A DNA stretch of 64,000 nt from Eustoma russellianum. Its lineage: Eukaryota > Streptophyta > Magnoliopsida > Gentianales > Gentianaceae. Below are positions 22,761 through 34,696 of the stretch, piece after piece. The stretch spans positions 35,027,505-35,091,504 of the forward strand of contig AP025046.1 of assembly GCA_036186865.1 (NCBI GenBank), written 5' to 3'. The position numbers were made by a program, and so were the translations under genes. The number at the start of each line of letters is the position of its first letter. Position 1 is the stretch's first letter. The notes under the pieces were generated by a model that saw nothing but the letters and a program-made list of their open reading frames with translations, was not told the DNA's origin and did not search any database.

Positions 22761-25700
22761 TGTAGCGCCCCGCCCGAAACCAGAGTTCCGGCTCAGTGCA
22801 CCCGCCATACTCTACTCCACAGAGTACAAGGCGTCGATTCCATACATGTGCATGTCAACATGAATTGTAATCGATATAGCGGAAGCATCTTAAAATAAGC
22901 TCACGACATGCATAATATTATTACAAACCGTTCAAATCCACACATCCACAAATACAGCTTCTCACGATAATTTTATTACATCACAATAAATAAAGCTCAC
23001 ACACAACAGGTACATAGCTTCAGCCTACATCTTTGCTCACGGATACTCTATCTGGGGTTCCTCATCAATGAACACGGCATCAGGGTCCCTGTTCTCTGAA
23101 ATGTTAAGAGGCAAGTATGAGCGATAACCACCATCTTTTAATCGCTCAGCAAGTATTCTTTATAGATACTTCATGTGGATCATACATGGGGAAACAAGTA
23201 GTAATATAGTAACAATATATATAATTACATCTTCATTTACAAATGACAGCATTATATATAAGGAATAAACAGAACATAAGATTTTGCATCAGACCTTATG
23301 GGTCATATCATTCTTCCTCAGCATATCCTTAGCCTACCTTCCATGCTTGAACACTAATCCATCTTATACTAAGGTCATAACTTACAATCATCACCTCTAT
23401 GAACGTAATCTTCCTTAATCATCTTAAACATTATGATTGTACAAATATACTAATCCCCACCTAAGGGCATGATCATGACATGATGCATAAAACGTGACTT
23501 TTCATAAAATGGCTTTTCGTAAACATGGCTTTTCATAAACATGAAATTTCATAAATTGACATGATTTTCATAACTTGCGTAAAATGACATATTCATAACT
23601 TGCATAACATGACATTTTCATAACATGAAGACCTAACATTTTCATCATTGGCTATAGCACTTTTCATAAGAATAATAACACACGACATACCGATCGATTT
23701 CCCATGTAGTACATATACGACATAAAGCATCATAAACATATGTACATGTACTAACGGTGACGCGCTATGACGGAGATCCCGTGTCCCAGACCCGGTGTTA
23801 CACTCGGCCATATACGTAATCATATGCCCCTGACATCTATCACCCCGATACCGATGTCACGTCGGCAAACATAACATAGTCATAATCATGAACATAACAT
23901 AACATATCGTGTGTCAATGAAAACGATCGTCTCACGTTTATTATTCACATGCATATGAACTTTTAAAACATGATATGCGTAAAACAACTTTCAAACTTTA
24001 TCTTCGTGCAGCATGAGACTTGTTCGTATGAGGTGTTATGGTAAACTACATCTTATAACATCACTTACTTATTTTCATCCTACATATCATAACTTAAAGG
24101 GATTCACACTTTGACCATCAAAAGGCCATTCGGCCATGAGGCTAAAACAGCCCACTTTTCTTCATTTTTCCATCCAACACCACTTTCTTAATTTGTATTC
24201 TCCAAATACAACTCATATTCCAACACTTAAGGAAATTGACTTTTAATTCCTAAATCCTTTAATTCTTCACATACAACTACCTACACTTATACCATACTTT
24301 ATTCATTATCACATAATTTACATATAAGTATCCATATCATTTAACTCAAGAAACATTTTTGGTTTCTTAAATGGCCTTAGGCCGAATATATATGTATATA
24401 TTTCATGGTAATACACTTATATGTGTGTGTATATATACTATATAAGGTATTTTATATGTTTATTACCTTAAGCCATGTATATATATATGTATAATTATAT
24501 CCATATATACTTATTTAACATGTCACATCTCATTTGACAAAATACACTATAAGGCCGAAAGTTAGGCCATGTATTATACATATTTATATCTCATTTTTCT
24601 TCTTTTTATGCATATGTTGTAAGTTGTAAGTTCTCATAAGTAACATATACATATTTCTTTCCTTTCTTTTACTAAATCTTAAAATTATAACACTAGGAAA
24701 AATACATAATCATAAACATGATGAATAACATAAAGAGTGTACTTCTTGAGCCACATTCATCATCTAATACACATCTTAGAAATGGTTATGATGAAACTCA
24801 AATGAACTACTAAAATAGGCCACTTGGCCGTGTATGGGTGATGTATATGTGAAGATGATGATCATCAAGCAACCATTTAGACCATGTATATAAGTCATGC
24901 TTATGATGCATACATAAACATGTTAAAGACATGATCTTGAAACATATGAACACTAAAATACATAAAAATACAAACATGATGATCATCATAAAAGAAAACA
25001 TAATCAAACAACAAGAGTTGAATTCTTTGTACATCTTTCTTAAGGTTCTTCATTTCATATCATTGTTCAAAGTTTATTTGTATATATATATATATATGTG
25101 TATAACCGTATATATCTCCATATATATATATATACCTCACTGTATGTATATACATGTTTCAATTATATATATATAGCCTTTTATAGGTATATATATTTGT
25201 ATACTTATAACACTTACAATCATGGATCTTGCTTACTCTTAAGACAAAATTTGAACATACTACATGATGATCCCATTTTTGATATAAACATGAGTATTGA
25301 ATTTGAAATCCATGAACGATCTAGGAAGATTACTTGTCTTGGTTCACCTTTCTTACACTTAGAAGATGTTTCCTTCACTTGGTTTGGAAGAGAGTTCTTC
25401 TTCCTTCCTCCTAGGTATACATGGTTTTTAGGGTTTAAAAGAAGGGTTAGTGAGCAACTTATGAAACTAAGTATATAGAAGAATCAAACTTAAACTTCAT
25501 AAAGTTCTTACCTTGATTGCTTTTGATTCTAGATGCTACAACCTTCTTGAATCTTTCTTAGTTGATTGAGTGTTTATGATACTTGATTTGAGTGATGTTG
25601 GTATGAAGAAAGGAGAAGAAAATCTTCTCCTTGTTGGAATGGTAACTTTCGGCCAAGAGGGGGCAAGGAGGGAGTTGGAATGTTTTTGGGTTTTCTTGAA

Positions 25701-26217
25701 GATATGATGAAATTGGGTGGTTGAAGATGTATTATTTAAGGGGTTAAAGAAGAAATAATTTTTCCTACTTTCTATGGGGGTGGCCGGCCAAAGCATGGGA
25801 GGAAATGGGGTGGGAGACAAACTTTTGGCAAGTATGGGTTGAAGGGATGGGTTTTATGACAAGATTCTTAGGCATGCAATTTTGTTTATGTAATTTAATA
25901 TATATCAAGACAAGTTGTCTTGCCTTTACTTTTTCCTTTTCTTTTCTCTTATTTTATGTGTGTATATTTGTTTTCCTTTTATTCAATGTAGTATAAAATT
26001 GTTGCATCATGTATTTCTTTTGGATTTAATTTATCCTAATAGTTTAAGTTGTTACTAACTAATTTAATTGGGTTTTTATTGCATATACTCAAATGGTTGT
26101 AATATATTTGCTAATTTATTTGGTAATATAAGTCTAGTTTTATGAATCGTACACCTACGAAAGTATATTTACGGTATTGGAAGTTGTTACGACATAATGA
26201 ATTCCCGGGTTGTAACA
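22761..26217 (-). repeat. 3' LTR of element 1
   Basis: In element orientation it runs TGTTACAACCCGGGAATTC to GGGGCGCTACA. It contains TA-rich microsatellites (about 24400-24510 and 25080-25190) and the shared U5 end motif GGCGGGTGCACTGAGCCGG. Open frames of up to 126 residues lie on both strands, recur in the other LTR and cross TA repeats; I do not regard them as genes. Confidence 0.92.
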
Positions 26218-26230
26218 TTCTCCCCCCTTA
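26218..26230 (-). other. Polypurine tract of element 1
   Basis: On the minus strand TAAGGGGGGAGAA lies directly before the TG of the 3' LTR. Confidence 0.9.
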
Positions 26231-26261
26231 TAAAAAGTTTCGTCCTCGAAACTTACGTACC

Positions 26262-27920
26262 TTATACGAACAATTGGGGATGTTGCCTCTGCATTTGCTG
26301 TTCTGGTTCCCAAGTCGCTTCCCGCTCAGTATGATTACTCCATTGTACTTTCACAAATGGAATTGTCCGTCTCCTCAACACTTGCTCCTTACGGTCCACG
26401 ATCTGTATGGGAACTTCTTCATACGTAACGTCATCTTTAATAGTTACGGGTTGCTGCTCCAGTATATGATCCGGATCGTGTACATATCGCCGTAACTGAG
26501 ATACGTGAAACACATTATGTACTTGGGATAATGTAGGAGGTAAGGCCAACCGGTATGCCACAGCTCCAACTTTCTCTAGTATCTCATAAGGGCCAATAAA
26601 TCTAGGGCTCAGTTTCCCTTTAATCCCAAATCTACTCACACCTTTGGTCGGTGAAACCCGCAAATATACTTTCTCGCCAACTTCAAACTCAATCGGCCGT
26701 CTCTTTGTATCCGCCCAGCTTTTGCTTTGATCCTGAGCAGCTTTCAATCTATCACGTATCACCTTGATCTTTTCCAGAGTCTGTTCCACCAGTTCCGGAC
26801 CCATAATAGTTCTCTCGCCAACTTCATCCCAATATAATAGAGATCGACACTTCCTTCCATACAATGCTTCAAAAGGTGCCATTCCAATAGAACTGTGATA
26901 GCTGTTATTGTAAGAGAACTCAATTAACTTTACTGATTTGTCCCAGCTAACCTTGAAATCCAAAGTGCAAGCGTGTAGCATATCTTCCAATGTTTGTATG
27001 GTATGTTCTGACTGTCCATCGGTCTGCGGATGAAATGCTGTACTCATCCGGAGTTCGGTACCCATGGCATTTTGGTAAGCTTTCCAAAATCACGAAGTAA
27101 AACGTGGATCTCTATCGCACACGATGCTGACAGGTGTTCCATGTAGGCTGACTATCTCATTCATATACATGCTGACCAGCTTTTCTATGGATGTCTGGAT
27201 TGACATGGATAAGAAATGTGCCGATTTAGTGAGACGATCCACGATTACCCAAATCGTATCATTACCATTGCGAGTCTTAGGGAGTCCGGTAACAAAATCC
27301 ATCGTAATATGCTCCCATTTCCACTCTGGAATCTCTAATGGCTGCAATAGTCCTGCCCGTCTCTGATGTTCTGCTTTAACTTGTTGACAAGTATGACATC
27401 TCTCCACAAACTCCGCAATGTGTCGCTTCATGTCGTTCCACCAATAATTTCTTTTAAGATCCTGGTACATCTTTGTTGCTCCCGGATGTATGGATAATCG
27501 CAAGTTGTGAGCTTCTGTCATGATTTCCTTTTTAATTCCATCAATGTTTGGCACACATAATCTCTCTTTGAACCAAAGGCTGCCATCATTATGCAACTGA
27601 AAATCCTTCACCGGTCGTTCTTCAATTTGCTTGACAATGATCATTAACTTAGAATCATTCTTTTGTGCCTCTTTAATCCTATCAATTAAAGTGGGAGTTA
27701 TCATCAAGTTAGCCAAAATACTTGCAGTCGAGTCAACTACATTCAATCCAAACTCGACTATCTTTTTCTCTAGAGGCGTCTGCCTAGCATGACTTGACTT
27801 CCTACTCAATGCATCTGCTACCTTATTCGCCTTACCCGGATGATAAATAGCAAGATCATAATCTTTCATCAACTCCAACCATCTTCGTTGTCTCATGTTT
27901 AGTTCTTTTTGGGTGAACAT
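26262..27920 (-). pseudogene. RNase H end, integrase and chromodomain of element 1
   Basis: The minus-strand frame starting at 27920 (FTQKELNMRQRRWLELMKDY) covers the RNase H tail, the integrase zinc domain (CHTCQQVKAEHQ) and the core with MDFVTGLPKT and SIVCDRDPRF. A TGA stop follows SRFTS near 27080. The same frame resumes with MGTELRMS (27065), carries the catalytic Glu in GQSEHTIQTLED, then the GPYEILEKVGAVAYRLALP domain and a chromodomain-like tail (VPIQIVDRKEQVLRRR, KVQWSNHTEREATWEPE). All three DDE residues remain. The stop in a CGA context (CGA to TGA) is a single change. Confidence 0.9.
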
Positions 27921-27962
27921 ATATTTTAAACTCTTGTGATCCGTGTAGATTTTGCATTTCTC

Positions 27963-29251
27963 TCAATATAAATAATGTCTCCATATCTTAAGCGCAAATA
28001 CAACTGCCACCAATTCCAGATCATGGGTGGGATAATTCTGTTCATAAGGTTTCAACTGTCTTGATGCGTATGCAATTACTCGTTCTTTCTGCATCAATAC
28101 ACAACCTAGTCCATTCTTCGAAGCGTCGCTATATACCACGAATCCCTCTCCTGAAATTGGTTGTGCTAATACCAGTGCCGATGTCAATTTCTTCTTAAGT
28201 TCGGTGAAACTTTGTTCACAATCAGAAGTCCAATCATATCGCGTCTTTTTCTGCGTTAATCGAGTTAATGGCACTGCAATCCGTGAGAATCCCTCAACAA
28301 ACTTCTGATAATAACCTGCAAGTCCTAAGAAACTCCTGACCTCAGTCACATTTTTCGGCCTAGGCCATTCCGTAATAGCCTCAATCTTTTTCGGGTCTAC
28401 TGAGATACCATCCTTAGACACAACATGACCCAAAAATGCAACACTGTGGAGCCAAAATTCGCACTTGCTGAATTTAGCATATAGCTGCTTCTTTCTTAAT
28501 ACATTCAGTGTTATTCTTAGATGCTCTGCATGGGTATCTTCATCCGGTGAGTATATCAGAATGTTGCCAATAAATACTACCACGAACATATCCAACTGAT
28601 CCTGAAATACTGTGTTTATCAAATCCATGAATGCTGCGGGTGCGTTGGTCAGTCCAAATGGCATCACTAAGAACTCATAATGTCCATATTTTGTACGAAA
28701 AGCAGTCTTAGCGATATCTTCCGACTTGATCTTCAACTGATGGTAACCAGAGCAAAGGTCAATCTTGCTGAACACTTTAGCACCCTGTACGAAATATTAT
28801 ATTGATTTTTTTATAACAGTTATATATTTGTTAATTAATTATTTAAATTACTTACCCTTAATTGATCGAACAAATCGTCTATTCGAGGCAGTGGATATCT
28901 ATTTTTGATAGTGATCTTATTCAGCTCTCGGTAATCGATACAGAGTCGCATGCTGCCATCCTTCTTCTTAACGAACAACACTGGAGCTCCCCATGGTGAT
29001 ACACTTGGCCGTATGAACTTCTTATCTATCAATTCTTGCAACTGTGATTTCAATTCCTTTAATTCGGCTGGGGCCATTCTATACGGTGCCTTTGAGATTG
29101 GTTGAGCTCCTGGAACGACATTAATCTCAAATTCAATCTCCCTATCCGGAGGAAAGCCTGGTAAATCATCTGGAAATACATCTGTGAACTCTTTGACTAC
29201 TGGAATATTGTCAATTGATGGGATTTCAGAATCCTTGCCAAGAGCATACAC
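27963..29251 (-). pseudogene. RT and RNase H of element 1 with altered active site
   Basis: The first exon-like part (29251-28856) has the YRMAPAELKELKSQLQELID and VLFVKKKDGSMRLCIDYREL blocks of Tekay RT. After a 72-nt GT-AG gap it continues with SKIDLCSGYHQL, FGLTNAPAAF and the catalytic loop. The loop reads VVFIGNILIYS where relatives have VVFIDDILIYS, so both catalytic Asp residues are lost (Gly and Asn). RNase H follows (VVYSDASKNGLGCVLMQ, ASRQLKPYEQNYPTHDLELV) and ends at a TGA after WRHYLY (27963). It is therefore inactive as reverse transcriptase. Confidence 0.9.
28784..28855 (-). other. 72-nt intron-like gap in RT of element 1
   Basis: On the minus strand CAATTAAGG is followed by GTAAGTAA, then about 60 AT-rich bases and TTTCGTACAG before GGTGCTAAAG. 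Removing it joins LFDQLR to GAKVFSKIDL in frame, exactly the uninterrupted sequence of related RTs. The two other chromoviruses have no gap here. The splice signals are canonical, but use is inferred. Confidence 0.65.
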
Positions 29252-29278
29252 AAGGAATCCTTCGCTACCCTTCTACAG

Positions 29279-29955
29279 TTATCGAAATGCTTTTGCTGCT
29301 GTCAGATAAATATTCTGTGGTATCTTTTTCATTTTGGAGTTCCCTTGATAAATCACTTCTTCTCGCATTGGATCCTTAATCATCACCCTCTTACCACGAC
29401 AATCAATGTAGGCATGGTGTTTGAACAACCAATCCATGCCTAAAATAATGTCGAAGTCCTCAATCTGTATAGGAATTAGGGTAACTTCGAACTTCTGTCC
29501 TCCCATTTCTATCTCGCAATTCTTATATATATGATGTGAAATGATCACCTGATCGCCAGCTGCTTGAACGCGATAAGGTGTAACCAGCCAAGTCGGACAA
29601 CTACCAAGGTTCTTAGCAAACCTTTTCGATACAAAGGAATGGCTTGCACCACTATCAAATAATACTTTGGCGGGTGTGTTGTTTGTTAATATAACACCTG
29701 AAGCAATTCATAATTCAAATATGCAATTCCTAAGCAAGCAGATAGTATCATAAGCTTTTCAAAATGAAATATACCTGTCACCACGTCTGGGGCTTCCAGA
29801 ACCTCCTCATCTGTCATCACATGGACTCTGGCATTGGCTCTTGGGCCATCTCTCTGCTGAGGAGCGGCCCTCTGGGGTCCCTTCCTAGGCTCAGGACAGT
29901 CTTTGATCATGTGGCCAACCTTGACACAGTTAAAGAAAGCTCCAATCTTCAGCAA
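29279..29955 (-). pseudogene. Gag zinc knuckle and protease of element 1
   Basis: From 29955 the frame gives a zinc-knuckle relic, FFNCVKVGHMIKDCPEP, in which the first Cys of CX2CX4HX4C is Phe. Then comes RANARVHVMTDEEV and the gag end. After a 77-nt GT-AG gap (29698-29774) the aspartic protease begins: ILTNNTPAKVLFDSGASHSF with the DSG triad intact. Then come KFEVTLIPIQIEDFDIILGM and a frame to 29279 (PQNIYLTAAKAFR). The PR would process the polyprotein. Downstream it connects to RT through a stop region at about 29251-29279. Confidence 0.85.
29698..29774 (-). other. 77-nt intron-like gap between gag and protease of element 1
   Basis: On the minus strand GTGACAG is followed by GTATATTT and the gap ends TTGCTTCAG before GTGTTATATTAAC. 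The protein reads DVVTG before and VILTNN after. The element at 49985-60619 has a 108-nt GT-AG gap at the same boundary (56516-56623), so the position is conserved between families. Confidence 0.65.
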
Positions 29956-30027
29956 ACATGCTCCTGTATGCTGTTTCTGGCACTTAGGGTATCTCGGAAT
30001 CGGATTCGCCTGTGGTGGACGTTGCTG

Positions 30028-30954
30028 CTATGGCTGACGTTGCGGCTGAGGTTGCTGCTGATAATTCTGCTGACGTGTACGTCCATCATCTCCTCTGGCA
30101 GTCTTAGCCCCTTTACCAAACTGACCATATCCAAACTCTTGGGGCCTCTTGCCCCGGGTATCAGCATCACGTCTAATGATGTCCCTCTCTACCCGATAGC
30201 AGGCATCCAGTAATTCACCAAAATCTCTTGGGTTGGCATTCACAATCCATGTGCGAATGCGTGGATTCAGTCCTCTCTCAAACTTAATCATCTTTAGTTG
30301 TTCATCCCCCATAATCGCTGGAACATATCTTTCCAATGCAGTAAATCTGTTGGCATAGTCGGCTACTGTCATACCAGGCGTCTGGACCAGAGACTCAAAC
30401 ATTCCTATCTTCTGTAAGGTAACTGATGGTGGAATACAAAATTTGCGGAACTCTCTCAAAAATCGCTCCCAAGTAACAGGAGCTGGCAAATGCTGCAAAT
30501 TAGTGGTCCACCATTCATCGGCCTCACCCGTCAGAAAAGGCTTGATAACCTGGGCTTTTATCTCCTCTGGTATTTGAATCAACTCAAAATTATTCTGTAC
30601 TTCTTTTAGCCAATTTTCGGCTATGTCAGGGTCAGATCCACCTTCAAAGTTAGGAATGCGGGCCTTCTTCATTTCCCCGTAAAAGAACCGAGTACCATGC
30701 TATGGTGGCGGTGGTGGCGGTGGAGGTGTCGCATGATTCTGGTGGCCGTTTTTACCTACCGCCTGTCCTATCTGTACCAGAGCTTGCAGAACAGCCTGCT
30801 GAAAATCTCCCTGACCTTGCTGCTGTGGGGGTGGAGGCACCTTCTCAGTGTAAAGTGGAACCGGTCCTGTCTGCGTGGGTATCTATGGTGGTGGAGGAGG
30901 GGGTAATTATGCAAGTCTGTCAGCGCGCGGTCTACCTCTAGGTCGTGGAGACAT
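30028..30954 (-). pseudogene. Gag of element 1
   Basis: A start at about 30954 (MSPRPRGRPRADRLA) leads into a proline-rich segment with at least three in-frame stops (30906-30700 region), then a 214-residue open frame from 30672. That frame is the Retrotrans_gag domain: NWLKEVQNNFELIQIP, GEADEWWTTNL, WERFLREFRKFCIP, VADYANRFTALERYV and FERGLNPRIRTWIV. A stop near 30025 in the Gln-rich linker separates it from the zinc knuckle. The capsid core is well kept, but full-length Gag cannot be translated. Confidence 0.88.
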
Positions 30955-31213
30955 CCTATTGAAGATAGTATCATTAGTAATCATTTACAAAAGAGATCAA
31001 TTTGTCTTCCTGATTAGTTCAGAATTTTAATTTTTTTATTGGGGACTTAATAATTCAAACAAAACTTTTAAATGTTATTTAGCTATCCCTAAATATTCTA
31101 AGGATTCTAATCTAGGATATCACTCTTGGTCTAAGATTATAACTTAAGTTCTAGGATCATCACTTAACTTCTAAGTGCTTAGTTTACTATTCCCGCCGTG
31201 GATCTAGAGCCTT

Positions 31214-31228
31214 GGCTCTGATACCAAC
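31214..31228 (-). other. Primer-binding site of element 1
   Basis: On the minus strand GTTGGTATCAGAGCC directly follows the 5' LTR and matches the initiator tRNA-Met complement TGGTATCAGAGC exactly. Confidence 0.92.
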
Positions 31229-34200
31229 TGTAGTGCCCCGCCCGAAACTAGAGTTCCGGCTCAGTGCACCCGCCATACTCTACTCCATAGAGTACAAGGC
31301 GTCGATACCATACATGTGCATGTCAACATGAATTGTAATCGATATAGCGGAAGCATCTTAAAATAAGCTCACGACATGCATAATATTATTACAAACCGTT
31401 CAAATCCACACATCCACAAATACAGCTTCTCACGATAATTTTATTACATCACAATAAATAAAGCTCACACACAGCAGGTACATAGCTTCAGCCTACATCT
31501 TTGCTCACGGATACTCTATCTGGGGTTCCTCCTCAATGAACACGGCATCAGGGTCCCTGTTCTCTGAAATGTTAAGAGGCAAGTATGAGCGATAACCACC
31601 ATCTTTTAATCGTTCAGCAAGTATTCTTTATAGATACTTCATGTGGATCCTACATGGGGAAACAAGTAGTAATATAGTAACAATATATATAATTACATCT
31701 TCATTTACAAATGACAACATTATATATAAGGAATAAACAGAACATAAGATTTTGCATCATACCTTATAGGTCATATCATTCTTCCTCAGCATATCCTTAG
31801 CCTACCTTCCATGCTTGAACACTAATCCATCTTATACTAAGGTCATAACTTACAATCACCACCTCTATGAACGTAATCTTCCTTAAACATCTTAAGGCAT
31901 CATGATTGTACAAATATACTAATCACCACCTAAGGGCATGATCATGACATGATGCATAAAACGTGACTTTTCATAAAATGGCTTTTCGTAAACATGGATT
32001 TTCATAAACATGAAATTTCATAAATTGACATGATTTTCATAACTTGCGTTAAATGACATATTCATAACTTGCATAACATGACATTTTCATAACATGAAAA
32101 CCTAAAATTTTCATCATTGGCTATAGCACTTTTCATAAGAATAATAACACACGACATACCGATCGATTTCCCATGTAGTACATATACGACATAAAACATC
32201 ATAAACATATGTACATGTACTAACGGTGACGCGCTATGACGGAGATCCCGTGTCCCATACCCGATGTTACACTCGGCCATATACGTAATCATATGCCCCT
32301 GACATCTATCACCCCGATACTGATGTCACGCCGGCGAACATAACATAGTCATAATCATGAACATAACATAACATATCGTGTGTCAATGAAATCAATCGTC
32401 TCCCGTTTATTATTCACATGCATATGAACTTTTAAAACATGATATGCGTAAAACAACTTTCAAACTTTATCTTCGTGCAGCATGAGACTTGTTCGTATGA
32501 GGTGTTATGGTAAACTACATCTTATAACATCACTTACTTATTTTCATCCTACATATCATAACTTAAAGGGATTCACACTTTGACCATCAAAAGGCCATTC
32601 GGCCATGAGGCTAAAACAGCCCACTTTTCTTCATTTTTCCATCCAACACCACTTTCTTAATTTGTATTCTCCAAATACAACTCATATTCCAACACTTAAG
32701 GAAATTGAATTTTAATTCCTAAATCCTTTAATTCTTCACATACAACTACCTACACTTATACCATACTTTATTCATTATCACATAATTTACATATAAGTAT
32801 CCATAGCATTTAACTCAAGAAACATTTTTGGTTTCTTAAATGGCCTTAGGCCGAATATATATGTATATATTTCATGGTAATACACTTATATGTGTGTGTA
32901 TATATACTATATAAGGTATTTTATACTTTTATTACCTTAAGCCATGTATATATATATATATGTATAATTATATCCATATATACTTATTTAACATGTCACA
33001 TCTCATTTTACAAAATACACTATAAGGCCGAAAGTTAGGCCATGTATTATACATATTTATATCTCATTTTTCTTCCTTTTATGCATATGTTGTAAGTTGT
33101 AAGTTCTCATAAGTAACATATACATATTTCTTTCCTTTCTTTTACTAAATCTTAAAATTATAACACTAGGAAAAATACATAATCATAAACATGATGAATA
33201 ACATAAAGAGTGTACTTCTTGAGCCACATTCATCATCTAATACACATCTTAGAAATGGTTATGATGAAACTCAAATGAAGTACTAAAATAGGCCACTTGG
33301 CCGTGTATGGGTGATGTATATGTGAAGATTATGATCATCAAGCAACCATTTAGACCATGTATATAAGTCATGCTTATGATGCATACATAAACATGTTAAA
33401 GACATGATCTTGAAACATATGAACACTAAAATACATAAAAATACAGACACGATGATCATCATAAAAGAAAACATAATCAAACAACAAGAGTTGAATTCTT
33501 TGTACATGTTTCTTAAGGTTCTTCATTTCATATCATTGTTCAAAGTTTATTTGTATATATATATATGTGTGTATAACCGTATATATCTCCATATATATAT
33601 ATATATACCTCACCGTATGTATATACATGTTTCAATTATATATATATAGCCTTTTATATGTATATATATTTGTATACTTATAGCACTTACAATCATGAAT
33701 CTTGCTTACTCTTAAGACAAAATTTGAACATACTACATGATGATCCCATTTTTGATATAAACATGAGTATTGAATTTGAAATCCATGAAGGATCTAGGAA
33801 GATTACTTGCCTTGGTTCACCTTTCTTACACTTAGAAGATGTTTCCTTCACTTGGTTTGGAAGAGAGTTCTTCTTCCTTCCTCCTAGGTATACATGGTTT
33901 TTAGGGTTTAAAAGAAGGGTTAGTGAGAAACTTATGAAACTAAGTATATAGAAGAATCAAACTTAAACTTCATAAAGTTCTTACCTTGATTACTTTTGAT
34001 TCTAGATGCTACAACCTTCTTGAATCTTTCTTAGTTGATTGAGTGTTTATGATACTTGATTTGAGTGATGTTGGTATGAAGAAAGGAGAAGAAAATCTTC
34101 TCCTTGTTGGAATGGTAACTTTCGGCCAAGAGGGGGCAAGGAGGGAGTCGGAATGTTTTTGGGTTTTCTTAAAGATATGATGAAATTTGCTGGTTGAAGA

Positions 34201-34691
34201 TGTATTATTTGAGGGGTTAAAGAAGAAATAATTTTTCCTACTTTCTATGGGGGGTGGCCGGCTAAAGCATGGGAGGAAATGGGGTGGGAGACAAACTTTT
34301 GGCAAGTATGGGTTAAAGGGATGGGTTTTATGACAAGATTCTTAGGCATGCAATTTTGTTTATGTAATTTAATATATATCAAGACAAGTTGTCTTGCCTT
34401 TACTTTTTCCTTTTCTTTTCTCTTATTTTATGTGTGTATATTTGTTTTCCTTTTATTTAATGTAGTATAAAATTGTTGCATCATGTATTTCTTTTTGATT
34501 TAATTTATCCCAACAGTTTAAGTTGTTACTAACTAATTTAATGGGGTTTTTATTGCATATACTCAAATGGTTGTAATATATTTGCTAATGTATTTGGTAA
34601 TATAAGTCTAGTTTTATGAATCGTACACCTACGAAATTATATTTACGGTATTGGAAGTTGTTACGACATAACGAATTCCCGGGTTGTAACA
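31229..34691 (-). repeat. 5' LTR of element 1
   Basis: It is colinear with the 3' LTR (22761-26217), with scattered transitions and a few microsatellite-length differences. It ends at 34691 next to TSD taatg. The similarity indicates a young insertion. Confidence 0.92.
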
Positions 34692-34696
34692 TAATG

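Larger units (their letters stand above)
22761..34691 (-). mobile_element. Tekay-type chromovirus (element 1), 11.9 kb, nearly complete
   Basis: It is bounded by the TSD taatg (22756-22760, 34692-34696), with TG...CA ends. LTRs are 3457 bp (22761-26217) and 3463 bp (31229-34691), visibly very similar. On the minus strand the order is 5' LTR, tRNA-Met primer site, gag, zinc knuckle, protease, RT, RNase H, integrase, chromodomain, polypurine tract and 3' LTR. Lesions are mostly single nonsense changes plus an RT active-site change, so it is the youngest and least damaged element of the nest. Two intron-like gaps occur in the coding region. Confidence 0.93.

Noticed and set aside
24120..24560. 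Possible tRNA or small RNA gene in the TA-rich LTR segment
   Set aside because: No cloverleaf-like arms or A/B box pair could be recognised.
25098..25478. 126-residue open frame in element 1 LTR
   Set aside because: It recurs in the other LTR, runs through TA microsatellites and lies opposite to the element's transcription; no domain is recognisable.
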